Shown here piece by piece: positions 1-5,041 of a DNA stretch of 5,041 nt; position 1 is the stretch's first letter; each line of letters opens with the position of its first letter. The stretch is from contig MAXR01000307.1 in NCBI GenBank assembly GCA_001751155.1, positions 1 through 5,041 of the forward strand, given 5' to 3'. The translations under genes and the position numbers were made by a program. This DNA comes from Desulfuromonadales bacterium C00003068 (GTDB taxonomy: Bacteria; Desulfobacterota; Desulfuromonadia; Desulfuromonadales; Desulfuromonadaceae). The notes below the pieces were generated by a model. That model was not told the DNA's origin. It saw only the letters and a list, made by a program, of their open reading frames with translations, and made no database searches.

Positions 1-1845
1 CTTATTGTCCATTGGGAGCATGCTGAAGAGGTGCTTGCTGTGCCGTACGATGTGCCGATTGCTGGGTTTCGCAATAATACCGTCAACACTCTACGTTTAT
101 GGTCCTCTGCTTCAGCTGAAGATTTTAATTTATCAGAATTTAATGCGGGGTCCTATTTTGAAGCCGTTGCCCAACAAAATGATGCTGAAAGCATTACCAT
201 GGTGTTGTATCCGAATGACACCAATGGTAGTGGTAAAGAGTTACGCTTAAAACAGCAGTATTTTCTAGTCTCTGCTAGTCTTCAGGATGTTTTAAAGCAT
301 TGGAAACGAGGCCACGGCAATGATTTTAGTCCGTTTTCTGAGTTGAATGTTTTCCAGCTTAACGACACTCACCCGAGTTTAGCGGTGGTTGAGTTGATGC
401 GCTTACTCCTTGATGAAGAGCAGATGTGTTGGGATGACGCGTGGGATATTGTCACCACAACAATGGCCTACACCAACCATACCCTGTTGCCCGAGGCCCT
501 TGAAACATGGTCGGTCGAGTTATTTGGTGCACTGTTGCCACGATTGCTTGAAATTATCTATGAAGTGAATAGCCGCTTTTTGTCTCAGGTGTCGATGAAG
601 TGGCCAGCGGATCAAGATCGATTGCAGCGGATGTCGATAATCTCCCCTGAACAGCGGGTTAGGATGGCCCATTTAGCGTTGGTGGGGTGTTTTTCGGTGA
701 ATGGCGTTGCTGCGCTTCATTCTCGATTATTAAAAGATGGTTTGTTCCGAGATTTTTATCAACTTTGGCCGCACAAATTCAATAATAAAACAAATGGCGT
801 GACACCGCGGCGTTGGATCGGTTCGGCAAATGAGGCGTTGAGAGGTCTACTTCATGACACCATTGGCGATGGTTGGTTAACCGATTTAACTCAACTGAAG
901 CGATTGGAAGAGAAGGTCGATGATCGTGATTTTATCCTGCGCTGGCAACAGGTTCGCCAGCAAAATAAACAGCGCCTAGCCGAGCTTATCCATGAACGTA
1001 CTGGTGTGATCTTTAATACCAGTGCGCTGTTTGATGTTCAGGTGAAGCGGATACACGAATATAAGCGTCAACTGCTTAATGTTCTTCATCTGATCCATCT
1101 GTACGTACGGATTAAAGAGGGTGATACTGAGACGTGGACTAATCGATGTGCCATTATTGGTGGCAAGGCAGCACCAGGTTATGAGATGGCAAAAACCATT
1201 GTGAAATTGATCCACAACGTGGCCCACGTCATCAATACCGACCCCGATGTTGGTGATCGCCTTAAACTTGTTTTTTTCCCCGATTACAATGTGTCAGCGA
1301 TGGAGGTGATCTGCCCTGGAACCGACTTGTCGGAACAGATTTCGACCGCTGGCAAAGAGGCGTCAGGGACAGGTAATATGAAGTTTATGATGAATGGTGC
1401 TGTAACTATTGGTACTTACGATGGTGCCAATGTCGAAATCCTTGAGGCCGTTGGTGAGGAGAATTTCTTCCTATTTGGTTTACATGCCGAAGAGGTTGAT
1501 GCGCTGTCGGGAAACTATGCTCCCTCAGCTCTTGTCGCTGCCGACGCTGATCTTCAGCGGGTGATTCATCTGCTAAAATCGGGTCATTTTAATCAGTTTG
1601 AAGTTGGAATTTTTGATCAATTGATCGCGTCGATGACATCATGTGATGATCCGTGGATGACTTTGGCTGATTTTAGGTGCTATGTTCACGCACAAGAGCG
1701 TGCTGCAATGGCCTTTAATGACACCGAGGCTTGGACGAAGATGGGTATTTTAAATAGCGCCCGAAGCGGTAATTTTTCAACAGATCGCACTATGACTGAA
1801 TATAATAATGATATTTGGCACTTACATCCAGTTGAGGTGAATTGA
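1..1845 (+). CDS. glgP: Glycogen/maltodextrin phosphorylase, C-terminal 614 residues (5' end outside window)
   Basis: This PLP-dependent GT35 enzyme removes terminal alpha-1,4-linked glucose units with inorganic phosphate, giving glucose-1-phosphate in the cytoplasm. The frame is open from base 1 and ends at TGA 1843-1845. Family members run to about 800 residues or more, so roughly 200 N-terminal residues are missing upstream. Visible family motifs in order are RNNTVNTLRLW near bases 70-108, QLNDTHP near 355-375, TNHTLLPEAL near 472-501 (active-site His codon at 478), NKTNGVTPRRW near 784-816, DVQVKRIHEYKRQ at 1033-1071 (phosphate-contacting Lys/Arg), and EASGTGNMKFMMN. The last matches the PLP-attachment signature, with the Schiff-base Lys codon at 1381-1383. 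GTYDGANVE follows directly, with Tyr where Met or Leu is common. The C-terminus ARSGNFSTDRT..EY..DIW is the normal family ending, so the 3' end is intact. Sequence alone does not separate glycogen-preferring GlgP from maltodextrin-preferring MalP, so the symbol is family level. Upstream glg or mal neighbours are not visible. Confidence 0.95.
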   Translation, partial: LIVHWEHAEEVLAVPYDVPIAGFRNNTVNTLRLWSSASAEDFNLSEFNAGSYFEAVAQQNDAESITMVLYPNDTNGSGKELRLKQQYFLVSASLQDVLKHWKRGHGNDFSPFSELNVFQLNDTHPSLAVVELMRLLLDEEQMCWDDAWDIVTTTMAYTNHTLLPEALETWSVELFGALLPRLLEIIYEVNSRFLSQVSMKWPADQDRLQRMSIISPEQRVRMAHLALVGCFSVNGVAALHSRLLKDGLFRDFYQLWPHKFNNKTNGVTPRRWIGSANEALRGLLHDTIGDGWLTDLTQLKRLEEKVDDRDFILRWQQVRQQNKQRLAELIHERTGVIFNTSALFDVQVKRIHEYKRQLLNVLHLIHLYVRIKEGDTETWTNRCAIIGGKAAPGYEMAKTIVKLIHNVAHVINTDPDVGDRLKLVFFPDYNVSAMEVICPGTDLSEQISTAGKEASGTGNMKFMMNGAVTIGTYDGANVEILEAVGEENFFLFGLHAEEVDALSGNYAPSALVAADADLQRVIHLLKSGHFNQFEVGIFDQLIASMTSCDDPWMTLADFRCYVHAQERAAMAFNDTEAWTKMGILNSARSGNFSTDRTMTEYNNDIWHLHPVEVN

Positions 1846-1878
1846 AAAATTTACTATACTCACGCAAATTGTTATAAG
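1832..1878 (+). promoter_or_regulatory. Two overlapping sigma70-like promoter candidates for the DUF2058 gene
   Basis: The first candidate has a -35 box TTGAGG (1832-1837), a 17-base spacer and a -10 box TATACT (1855-1860). It lies partly inside the last codons of the phosphorylase. The second has TTTACT (1850-1855), a 17-base spacer and TATAAG (1873-1878), preceded by TG at 1870-1871 as in extended -10 promoters. Either would give a short leader before the ATG at 1930. Both are consensus matches read by eye and could be chance in AT-rich sequence. They suggest the downstream gene does not depend only on read-through from the phosphorylase. Confidence 0.45.
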
Positions 1879-1915
1879 AGTGAAAGAACGTTACCTAGAT
1901 TATTTGCCCCATTGC

Positions 1916-1921
1916 AAGGAG
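1916..1921 (+). promoter_or_regulatory. Ribosome binding site that fixes the DUF2058 start
   Basis: AAGGAG lies 8 bases before ATG 1930. A TTG at 1912 extends the frame by six codons, but the Shine-Dalgarno sequence would then sit inside the coding region. ATG 1930 also gives the N-terminus MGLSLQEQLLKAGLV, which matches the usual beginning of the family. Confidence 0.85.
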
Positions 1922-1929
1922 CACCCATT

Positions 1930-2442
1930 ATGGGATTATCGTTACAGGAGCAACTGCTTAAAGCTGGACTCGTGAATCAAAAGCAGGTCAAAAAAGCAGA
2001 ACATGATAAAAGGGTGCAAAAGAAAAAGGGTAAAAAAGGGGCACAGACAACTTCAGATGACACCAAAGAACGGCTAAAGAAACAGCGGGTTCAACAGGCC
2101 GAACATGATCGGCAATTAAATCGCCAGCGGTTGGAACAGGAGCAACAAAAAGAGAATCACGCTGCAGCGCAACAATTGATCCAAAAAAATCGCACTAAAA
2201 TTGAGCCAGGCGATGTCCCTTTTCATTATGTCACTGGGGGCGGACAAATTGAGCGCCTTTATGTTACTCAGGAGATTGCTGACCAGCTTGGAACTGGGGT
2301 GTTAGGTGTGGCGGTCAATTCAGGTGAGAATGTTCTGGTTTCTGCTGATACCGTAGCAAAAGTACTTCAACGTGATGAAAGTTTGATTATCGCTTACAAC
2401 GACCCTGCTGATTTCGATGAAGAGTACCCTTCCGAATGGTAA
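1930..2442 (+). CDS. DUF2058 family protein (YaiL-like), 170 residues
   Basis: This is a complete small cytoplasmic protein of the DUF2058 family, whose E. coli member is YaiL. The family has been described as nucleoprotein or polynucleotide-associated, but its biochemical role is not established. The N-terminus LSLQEQLLKAGLVNQKQ is the family hallmark. Residues about 15-90 are very rich in Lys, Arg, Gln and Glu and probably form a basic helical or coiled-coil stretch suited to nucleic-acid contact. Residues about 91-150 are the compact C-terminal part (DVPFHYV...IERLYV...VLVSADTVAKVLQRD). The protein ends in an acidic tail (DPADFDEEYPSEW). There is no signal peptide or membrane segment. It lies 84 bases downstream of the phosphorylase in the same direction, with its own promoter candidates, so co-transcription is possible but not needed. 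Family assignment is strong; function is unknown. Confidence 0.9.
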   Translation: MGLSLQEQLLKAGLVNQKQVKKAEHDKRVQKKKGKKGAQTTSDDTKERLKKQRVQQAEHDRQLNRQRLEQEQQKENHAAAQQLIQKNRTKIEPGDVPFHYVTGGGQIERLYVTQEIADQLGTGVLGVAVNSGENVLVSADTVAKVLQRDESLIIAYNDPADFDEEYPSEW

Positions 2443-2544
2443 TTTGTTAGTGGGTTCGGAGTGATATTTACGATATGAGCTTTGCTGGTTGTAAAATTTC
2501 TCTCATCGCCACCTTGCTGGATGGGTGTTGTCTTGTTGATACAT
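2443..2544. other. Convergent intergenic stretch
   Basis: This gap lies between the end of the plus-strand DUF2058 gene and the end of the minus-strand regulator remnant. I see no convincing stem followed by a T-run on either strand, so no intrinsic terminator is called. The part at about 2503-2544, read on the minus strand, may be the last eroded piece of the regulator pseudogene. Confidence 0.5.
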
Positions 2545-2754
2545 TCAGTCCTGCCATGAAGTCTCCCTCGTCATGTCCTGTGCATCATCCTTCGCTAGCG
2601 GCGCAATGCAAATACCCAACCTGCCACTGCTGAGTTTCACTTTAATCGACAAAACTTTGCGCAAATCATGGTCGTTACCAAGAGTGGCGACTAAAGCGTC
2701 AATATTTGATTGGGTATCATCGACAATCAGTATTTGTTTTTTAAGGTTAGGCAT
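2545..2754 (-). pseudogene. Truncated response regulator (receiver N-terminus only), probable remnant
   Basis: The 69-codon frame starts with ATG 2754-2752, directly after the TGA (2757-2755) of the REC-HPt gene. GGAG at 2764-2761 lies 6 bases upstream, so translation was clearly set up to be coupled. Residues 1-33 are a normal receiver beginning: beta-1 QILIVDD with the acidic pair D12 and D13, then TQSNIDALVATLGNDHDLR. The rest of a receiver is missing: there is no LLD..MPGMDG phosphoacceptor segment, no conserved Thr/Ser and no KP. Residues about 38-60 (VKLSSGRLGICIAPLAKDDAQD) faintly resemble the late GGDEF strand (S-x-G-I-x-I-x-P..DD). Past the TGA at 2547-2545 the same frame gives MYQQDNTHPARWR, similar in position to the GGDEF ending AMYxAKxxGRNR. 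My reading is an internal deletion in a REC-GGDEF regulator gene plus a later stop. The receiver start is well supported; the GGDEF tail is a weak inference. A short expressed peptide cannot be excluded. Confidence 0.6.
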
Positions 2755-4233
2755 TCAGATCTCCAATTTACCTATAAGAGATTGTGCGTGATCGAGAGCT
2801 GCGCGGAACTGGTAACTATCGAGGAGCTGATGGAGTTTGTCTACTGGTTCGCATAGTGTCTCCGGCCAACGGTATAGATATAGTTGACTCTGTAACTGCT
2901 TAATGTTGGCTGCTTTAAGTTTTGTTAACGGTTCAATCAGTTGCTGGAGGATATTTTTCAGGATACGATCTGATCCGTCAAGGTGGTTTTGTGTTGTGGC
3001 AGGGTTCGCTAATTCGAGTTGTGAGATCTCTTGACAAAGCCCTGTTATCTTCTGCCCAACCTTATGGAGGGTTTTCGGGTAATTGTTACTATGAAGCTGC
3101 TTTTCTAGCTTTTCAGCTAACTGGTATAGCGTCTCAGCTCCGAGGGTACTGGCCGATCCTTTCAGGGTGTGGGTCTGGCGGATGACATCGTTTATTTGGC
3201 CGGCAGCGATGGAATCGATCGTCTGTTGCTCGAATTGGGAAAATTGTGTCACAAAAGAGGTGAGTAGCTTTTTATATACGTCGTGTTTTCCCGCGACCCG
3301 CCGTAATCCAGCGTCTATGTTGACCTCAGTCAGGGTAAATGAAAGTGGTGACTGAGGGGCGTTGGCGAGAGTGAGAACAGCTGAGTTGTTGTCCCATGCT
3401 GGTAGCCAATGTTTGAGAGCTGTATAGAGGCTCTCGATTTCGATGGGCTTTTGCATGTGCGCACTGAATCCGGCATCTTTAAATGTTTTGCTTGTCTCCT
3501 CGGGGGCATGGGCTGTCATGGCAATGATAGGAGTAGCGCAGGGCACCGCTTGAGACGGATCTTTTAGATGCCGAGTCGCCTCTAATCCATCCATGACAGG
3601 CATCTGGATATCCATCAGGATCAGATCAATGCGTTGCTCCGAGACCTGTTTAATCGCTTCAGCTCCGTTAACGGCTTCGATCACAGTTAACCCAGCGCTC
3701 TCAAGTTGTACGCTGACAGCTTGGCGGCCCAAATCATTATCATCGACCACCAGTACCGTTGGGGTGACGGAGGAGTCATTTGGTGTGGTGAGGTTATCGT
3801 AATTTATCCGAGATTTAAGGACCTTAGTGAGAGCTGCCGTAGGGAAGTTGTCCTCAATAACGGTAACTCCCTGTTTGAGCGGAAGTTTGGATGTTGATTC
3901 TTCCTGAGGCGCGAGAAAAAAGAGTTGGGTTTGGTGCTCAAGAAGTAATTTTTTTGCTTGTGCTAAAGAGGTAAATTCAGATCCGCTGCCGTCGCTGATG
4001 CGGTGATTGACAATCAACCAGTTTACCTTTGTGCCACGTTGATGGATAGTCTGCCACGCCCTTAGGGCATCTTGCCCTGAACGACTGCTCAGACAAGTGA
4101 TTCCCAGCGTCTCCACCGCCTGTTGAAGCTGTTCACATTGTTGTGGATCGTAATGAACAATCAGGGCGTAGCTGTTCTGCGCTCGTCGTTCAGCTATCTG
4201 TTTTTGCTGACAAGCGCTCATTTCCTTTTCCAT
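2755..4233 (-). CDS. Kinase-less phosphorelay protein: pseudo-receiver, receiver, HPt (492 residues)
   Basis: This is a predicted cytoplasmic phosphorelay intermediate. Residues about 22-143 look like a receiver fold but are degenerate: the phosphoacceptor position in NWLIVNHRISDGSG is Asn (N76) and the KP motif is absent. Residues about 158-278 form a canonical receiver with D164/D165, phosphoacceptor D208 in LILMDIQMPVMDG, T240 (MTAHA) and K262 (QKP). Residues about 303-405 are an HPt domain with phospho-His H355 in HTLKGSASTLGA. The last ~70 residues, ending LLDSYQFRAALDHAQSLIGKL, resemble the tail that often follows HPt in hybrid kinases. No HisKA, HATPase, PAS or membrane segment is present, although this domain order usually forms the back half of a hybrid sensor kinase. 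ATG 4233 is preceded by AGGA about 9 bases upstream and an in-frame TAA just before that. ATG 4221 (residue 5) is an alternative start. Its natural partner is probably the regulator remnant immediately downstream. Domain assignment is firm; partners are inferred. Confidence 0.93.
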   Translation of the reverse strand: MEKEMSACQQKQIAERRAQNSYALIVHYDPQQCEQLQQAVETLGITCLSSRSGQDALRAWQTIHQRGTKVNWLIVNHRISDGSGSEFTSLAQAKKLLLEHQTQLFFLAPQEESTSKLPLKQGVTVIEDNFPTAALTKVLKSRINYDNLTTPNDSSVTPTVLVVDDNDLGRQAVSVQLESAGLTVIEAVNGAEAIKQVSEQRIDLILMDIQMPVMDGLEATRHLKDPSQAVPCATPIIAMTAHAPEETSKTFKDAGFSAHMQKPIEIESLYTALKHWLPAWDNNSAVLTLANAPQSPLSFTLTEVNIDAGLRRVAGKHDVYKKLLTSFVTQFSQFEQQTIDSIAAGQINDVIRQTHTLKGSASTLGAETLYQLAEKLEKQLHSNNYPKTLHKVGQKITGLCQEISQLELANPATTQNHLDGSDRILKNILQQLIEPLTKLKAANIKQLQSQLYLYRWPETLCEPVDKLHQLLDSYQFRAALDHAQSLIGKLEI

Positions 4234-4294
4234 AGAAGCGATTCCTGTTTAAGTTGTTGTGGAAGGCAACGGACTGGGTATGCCGAGGTGTCAT
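4190..4294 (-). CDS. Possible 34-residue leader peptide with strong RBS (low confidence)
   Basis: ATG 4294-4292 is preceded by AAGGAG at 4306-4301 with 6 bases between, the best Shine-Dalgarno match upstream of the REC-HPt gene. The frame, starting MTPRHTQSVAFHNN, ends at TGA 4192-4190, about 40 bases inside the REC-HPt coding region in another frame. The Shine-Dalgarno lies in an imperfect stem (GCCGAGG 4282-4288 with CCTTCGGC 4303-4310). The peptide resembles no family I know and may be a chance frame or a scrap of a decayed gene. If translated, it could influence translation of the downstream start. Confidence 0.2.
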   Translation of the reverse strand: MTPRHTQSVAFHNNLNRNRFYGKGNERLSAKTDS

Positions 4295-4639
4295 TTTTTA
4301 CTCCTTCGGCTTTATACTTCATTTCATTCCAAGAGATATCAATGCCACTATCCAGATAAGTTTCCAGAACACATTCTTTACATGAATCTTATTCCTCACG
4401 GGAGAAAATTCTTTGTCATTGATGGATGAATTGAATTAATCTTTTGTGGAAAATAATAATGTTCTATTCTTGATTTTGACCGAAACTAGTTGAAAAGGAA
4501 AGATTTTTTTACTCATTAAGCTGTGTGTGATACTTTTAGTAGTCTCGATGTTTAGGATCGGTAGTCGTACTGTGAGGAAATCAATTAGTATCTTTAATTA
4601 GTAGATATAGTTTGTCTAGCAGATTTGGAGCTGACCATT
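4234..4639. other. Divergent intergenic region between the REC-HPt gene and the SBP sensor gene
   Basis: These 406 bases hold no full-size gene. The half near the REC-HPt gene (4234-4400) carries several short minus-strand frames, one encoding a hydrophobic segment (VFWKLIWIVALISLG), that may be remains of a lost upstream sensor portion. The rest (about 4400-4620) is AT-rich and probably carries promoters. A weak plus-strand candidate is TTGAAT 4431-4436, an 18-base spacer and AATAAT 4455-4460. Another is TTGACC 4476-4481 with a poor -10. An 8-base direct repeat AATTAGTA occurs at 4583-4590 and 4596-4603, 36 bases before the sensor ATG. No intrinsic terminator is evident. Confidence 0.6.
4583..4603 (+). 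repeat. 8-bp direct repeat AATTAGTA, 13-bp period
   Basis: AATTAGTA at 4583-4590 and again at 4596-4603 are identical copies separated by TCTTT, just upstream of the SBP-domain gene. Position and spacing would suit a tandem protein-binding site, but in AT-rich DNA a chance match is realistic. Confidence 0.4.
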
Positions 4640-5041
4640 ATGGATGATTTTGTGATCCGACTTTTTCGCATTATCGGATTTTTACTCCTAGGTGTTTTTT
4701 GCTTGATTAGCGAATATGTTTCACCTGTTGTTGCCGCGCGAGCCAGCGATAAACCAGAAATAATCCTCTCGGCATCAGAGATCAACTATCCCCCATTCTG
4801 TCTAATAGATAGCAATCATAATGCGGATGGTTTCTCAGTGGACCTTCTGCGTTCAGCACTACAGGCAATGGGTAGGGAGGTTTCGTTTGATGTCGATGTT
4901 TGGACTAAAGTGAAACAGAGCCTCATAGAGAGAAAAATCCAAGTGCTGCCGCTTGTTGGTCGTACTCCTGAACGAGAAAGTGTTTTTGATTTTACGTTTC
5001 CCTATATGACCATGCACGGCTCTATTGTCGTGCGCAGAGAC
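4640..5041 (+). CDS. Periplasmic SBP_bac_3-domain sensor protein, N-terminal 134 residues (3' end outside window)
   Basis: The frame opens at ATG 4640, with GGAG at 4627-4630 and 9 bases between, and runs off the window without a stop. Residues 1-35 look like a signal peptide or signal anchor: Arg 7 and 10, a hydrophobic core IIGFLLLGVFCLI (11-23) and an Ala-rich end near VVAARA (30-35). From about residue 40 begins a bacterial extracellular solute-binding domain of family 3. It shows LSASEINYPPF (43-53), DGFSVDLL (63-70), and LPLVGRTPERESVFDFTFPY (103-122), the characteristic TPER..FDFT.PY block. The LVGRTPERE..FDFTFPY..MHG wording is typical of SBP domains fused to PAS, histidine kinase or GGDEF modules rather than of free ABC-transporter binding proteins. 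I therefore infer a membrane sensor, and a free binding protein remains possible. It is transcribed divergently from the REC-HPt gene, which could be its phosphorelay partner. Confidence 0.88.
   Translation, partial: MDDFVIRLFRIIGFLLLGVFCLISEYVSPVVAARASDKPEIILSASEINYPPFCLIDSNHNADGFSVDLLRSALQAMGREVSFDVDVWTKVKQSLIERKIQVLPLVGRTPERESVFDFTFPYMTMHGSIVVRRD

Noticed and set aside
5..250. 81-codon plus-strand frame at the window start
   Set aside because: It is out of frame with the conserved phosphorylase reading, which is open from base 1 and carries the family motif RNNTVNTLRLW.
976..1227. 83-codon minus-strand reading frame inside the phosphorylase gene
   Set aside because: It lies wholly opposite a strongly conserved part of the phosphorylase (KRIHEYKRQ to the region before the PLP site) and resembles no protein family. 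It is an antisense shadow.
2461..2530. Possible bidirectional terminator between the convergent genes
   Set aside because: Only weak interrupted pairings (for example CGATGAG with CTCATATCG on the minus strand) with a long loop and no T-run were found.
2922..3897. Plus-strand frames of 62-87 codons (2922-3185, 3167-3355, 3593-3802, 3706-3897)
   Set aside because: All are opposite the well-supported receiver and HPt coding sequence, show no domain signatures and have no convincing RBS.
4282..4310. Possible intrinsic terminator in the divergent region
   Set aside because: The T-run lies in the loop rather than after the stem on either strand, and the stem is bulged, so it does not have terminator form.
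4123..4359. 78-codon plus-strand frame spanning the start of the REC-HPt gene, with hydrophobic stretches
   Set aside because: It overlaps the opposite strand of the real gene start, has no clear RBS, and its hydrophobic residues come from antisense reading. I recognise no family.
4594..4785. 63-codon minus-strand frame over the sensor gene start
   Set aside because: It is antisense to the signal peptide and first strand of the SBP domain, which is strongly supported on the plus strand.

Overview
The window looks like chromosomal DNA from a gammaproteobacterium, probably a free-living or aquatic one. The main clue is a DUF2058 (YaiL-like) gene, a family largely confined to Gammaproteobacteria, next to a glycogen/maltodextrin phosphorylase. 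The sequence also carries SBP-type sensor and phosphorelay genes of the kind common in environmental gammaproteobacteria. Genus and species cannot be told from the sequence alone.

Layout. Bases 1-1845 (+) are the C-terminal three quarters of an alpha-glucan phosphorylase with the catalytic motifs intact; its start lies upstream of the window. A short gap with two overlapping promoter-like sequences leads to 1930-2442 (+), a complete 170-residue DUF2058 protein. About 100 bases with no clear terminator follow. A convergent minus-strand block comes next: 4233-2755 encodes a 492-residue protein with a degenerate receiver, a canonical receiver and an HPt domain but no kinase. Its stop codon directly abuts the start of a 69-codon reading frame (2754-2545) that begins as a response regulator and is cut short after about 33 residues. 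The rest of that frame faintly resembles the end of a GGDEF domain, so I read it as a deletion remnant. Bases 4234-4639 are a divergent, AT-rich intergenic region with several small overlapping reading frames and a direct repeat. From 4640 (+) to the window end is the N-terminal part of an exported SBP_bac_3-domain protein, probably a sensor kinase or cyclic-di-GMP enzyme.

How the parts may work together. Phosphorylase releases glucose-1-phosphate from storage or imported glucans, and the DUF2058 gene looks independently transcribed. The divergent pair may be a signalling module: a periplasmic solute-binding sensor could feed phosphate to the REC-HPt relay, whose original output regulator, encoded just downstream, now appears broken. 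This wiring is inferred from domain content and gene order. The most interesting part of the window is this partly eroded phosphorelay at 2503-4640. I see no RNA genes, CRISPR arrays or insertion sequences.
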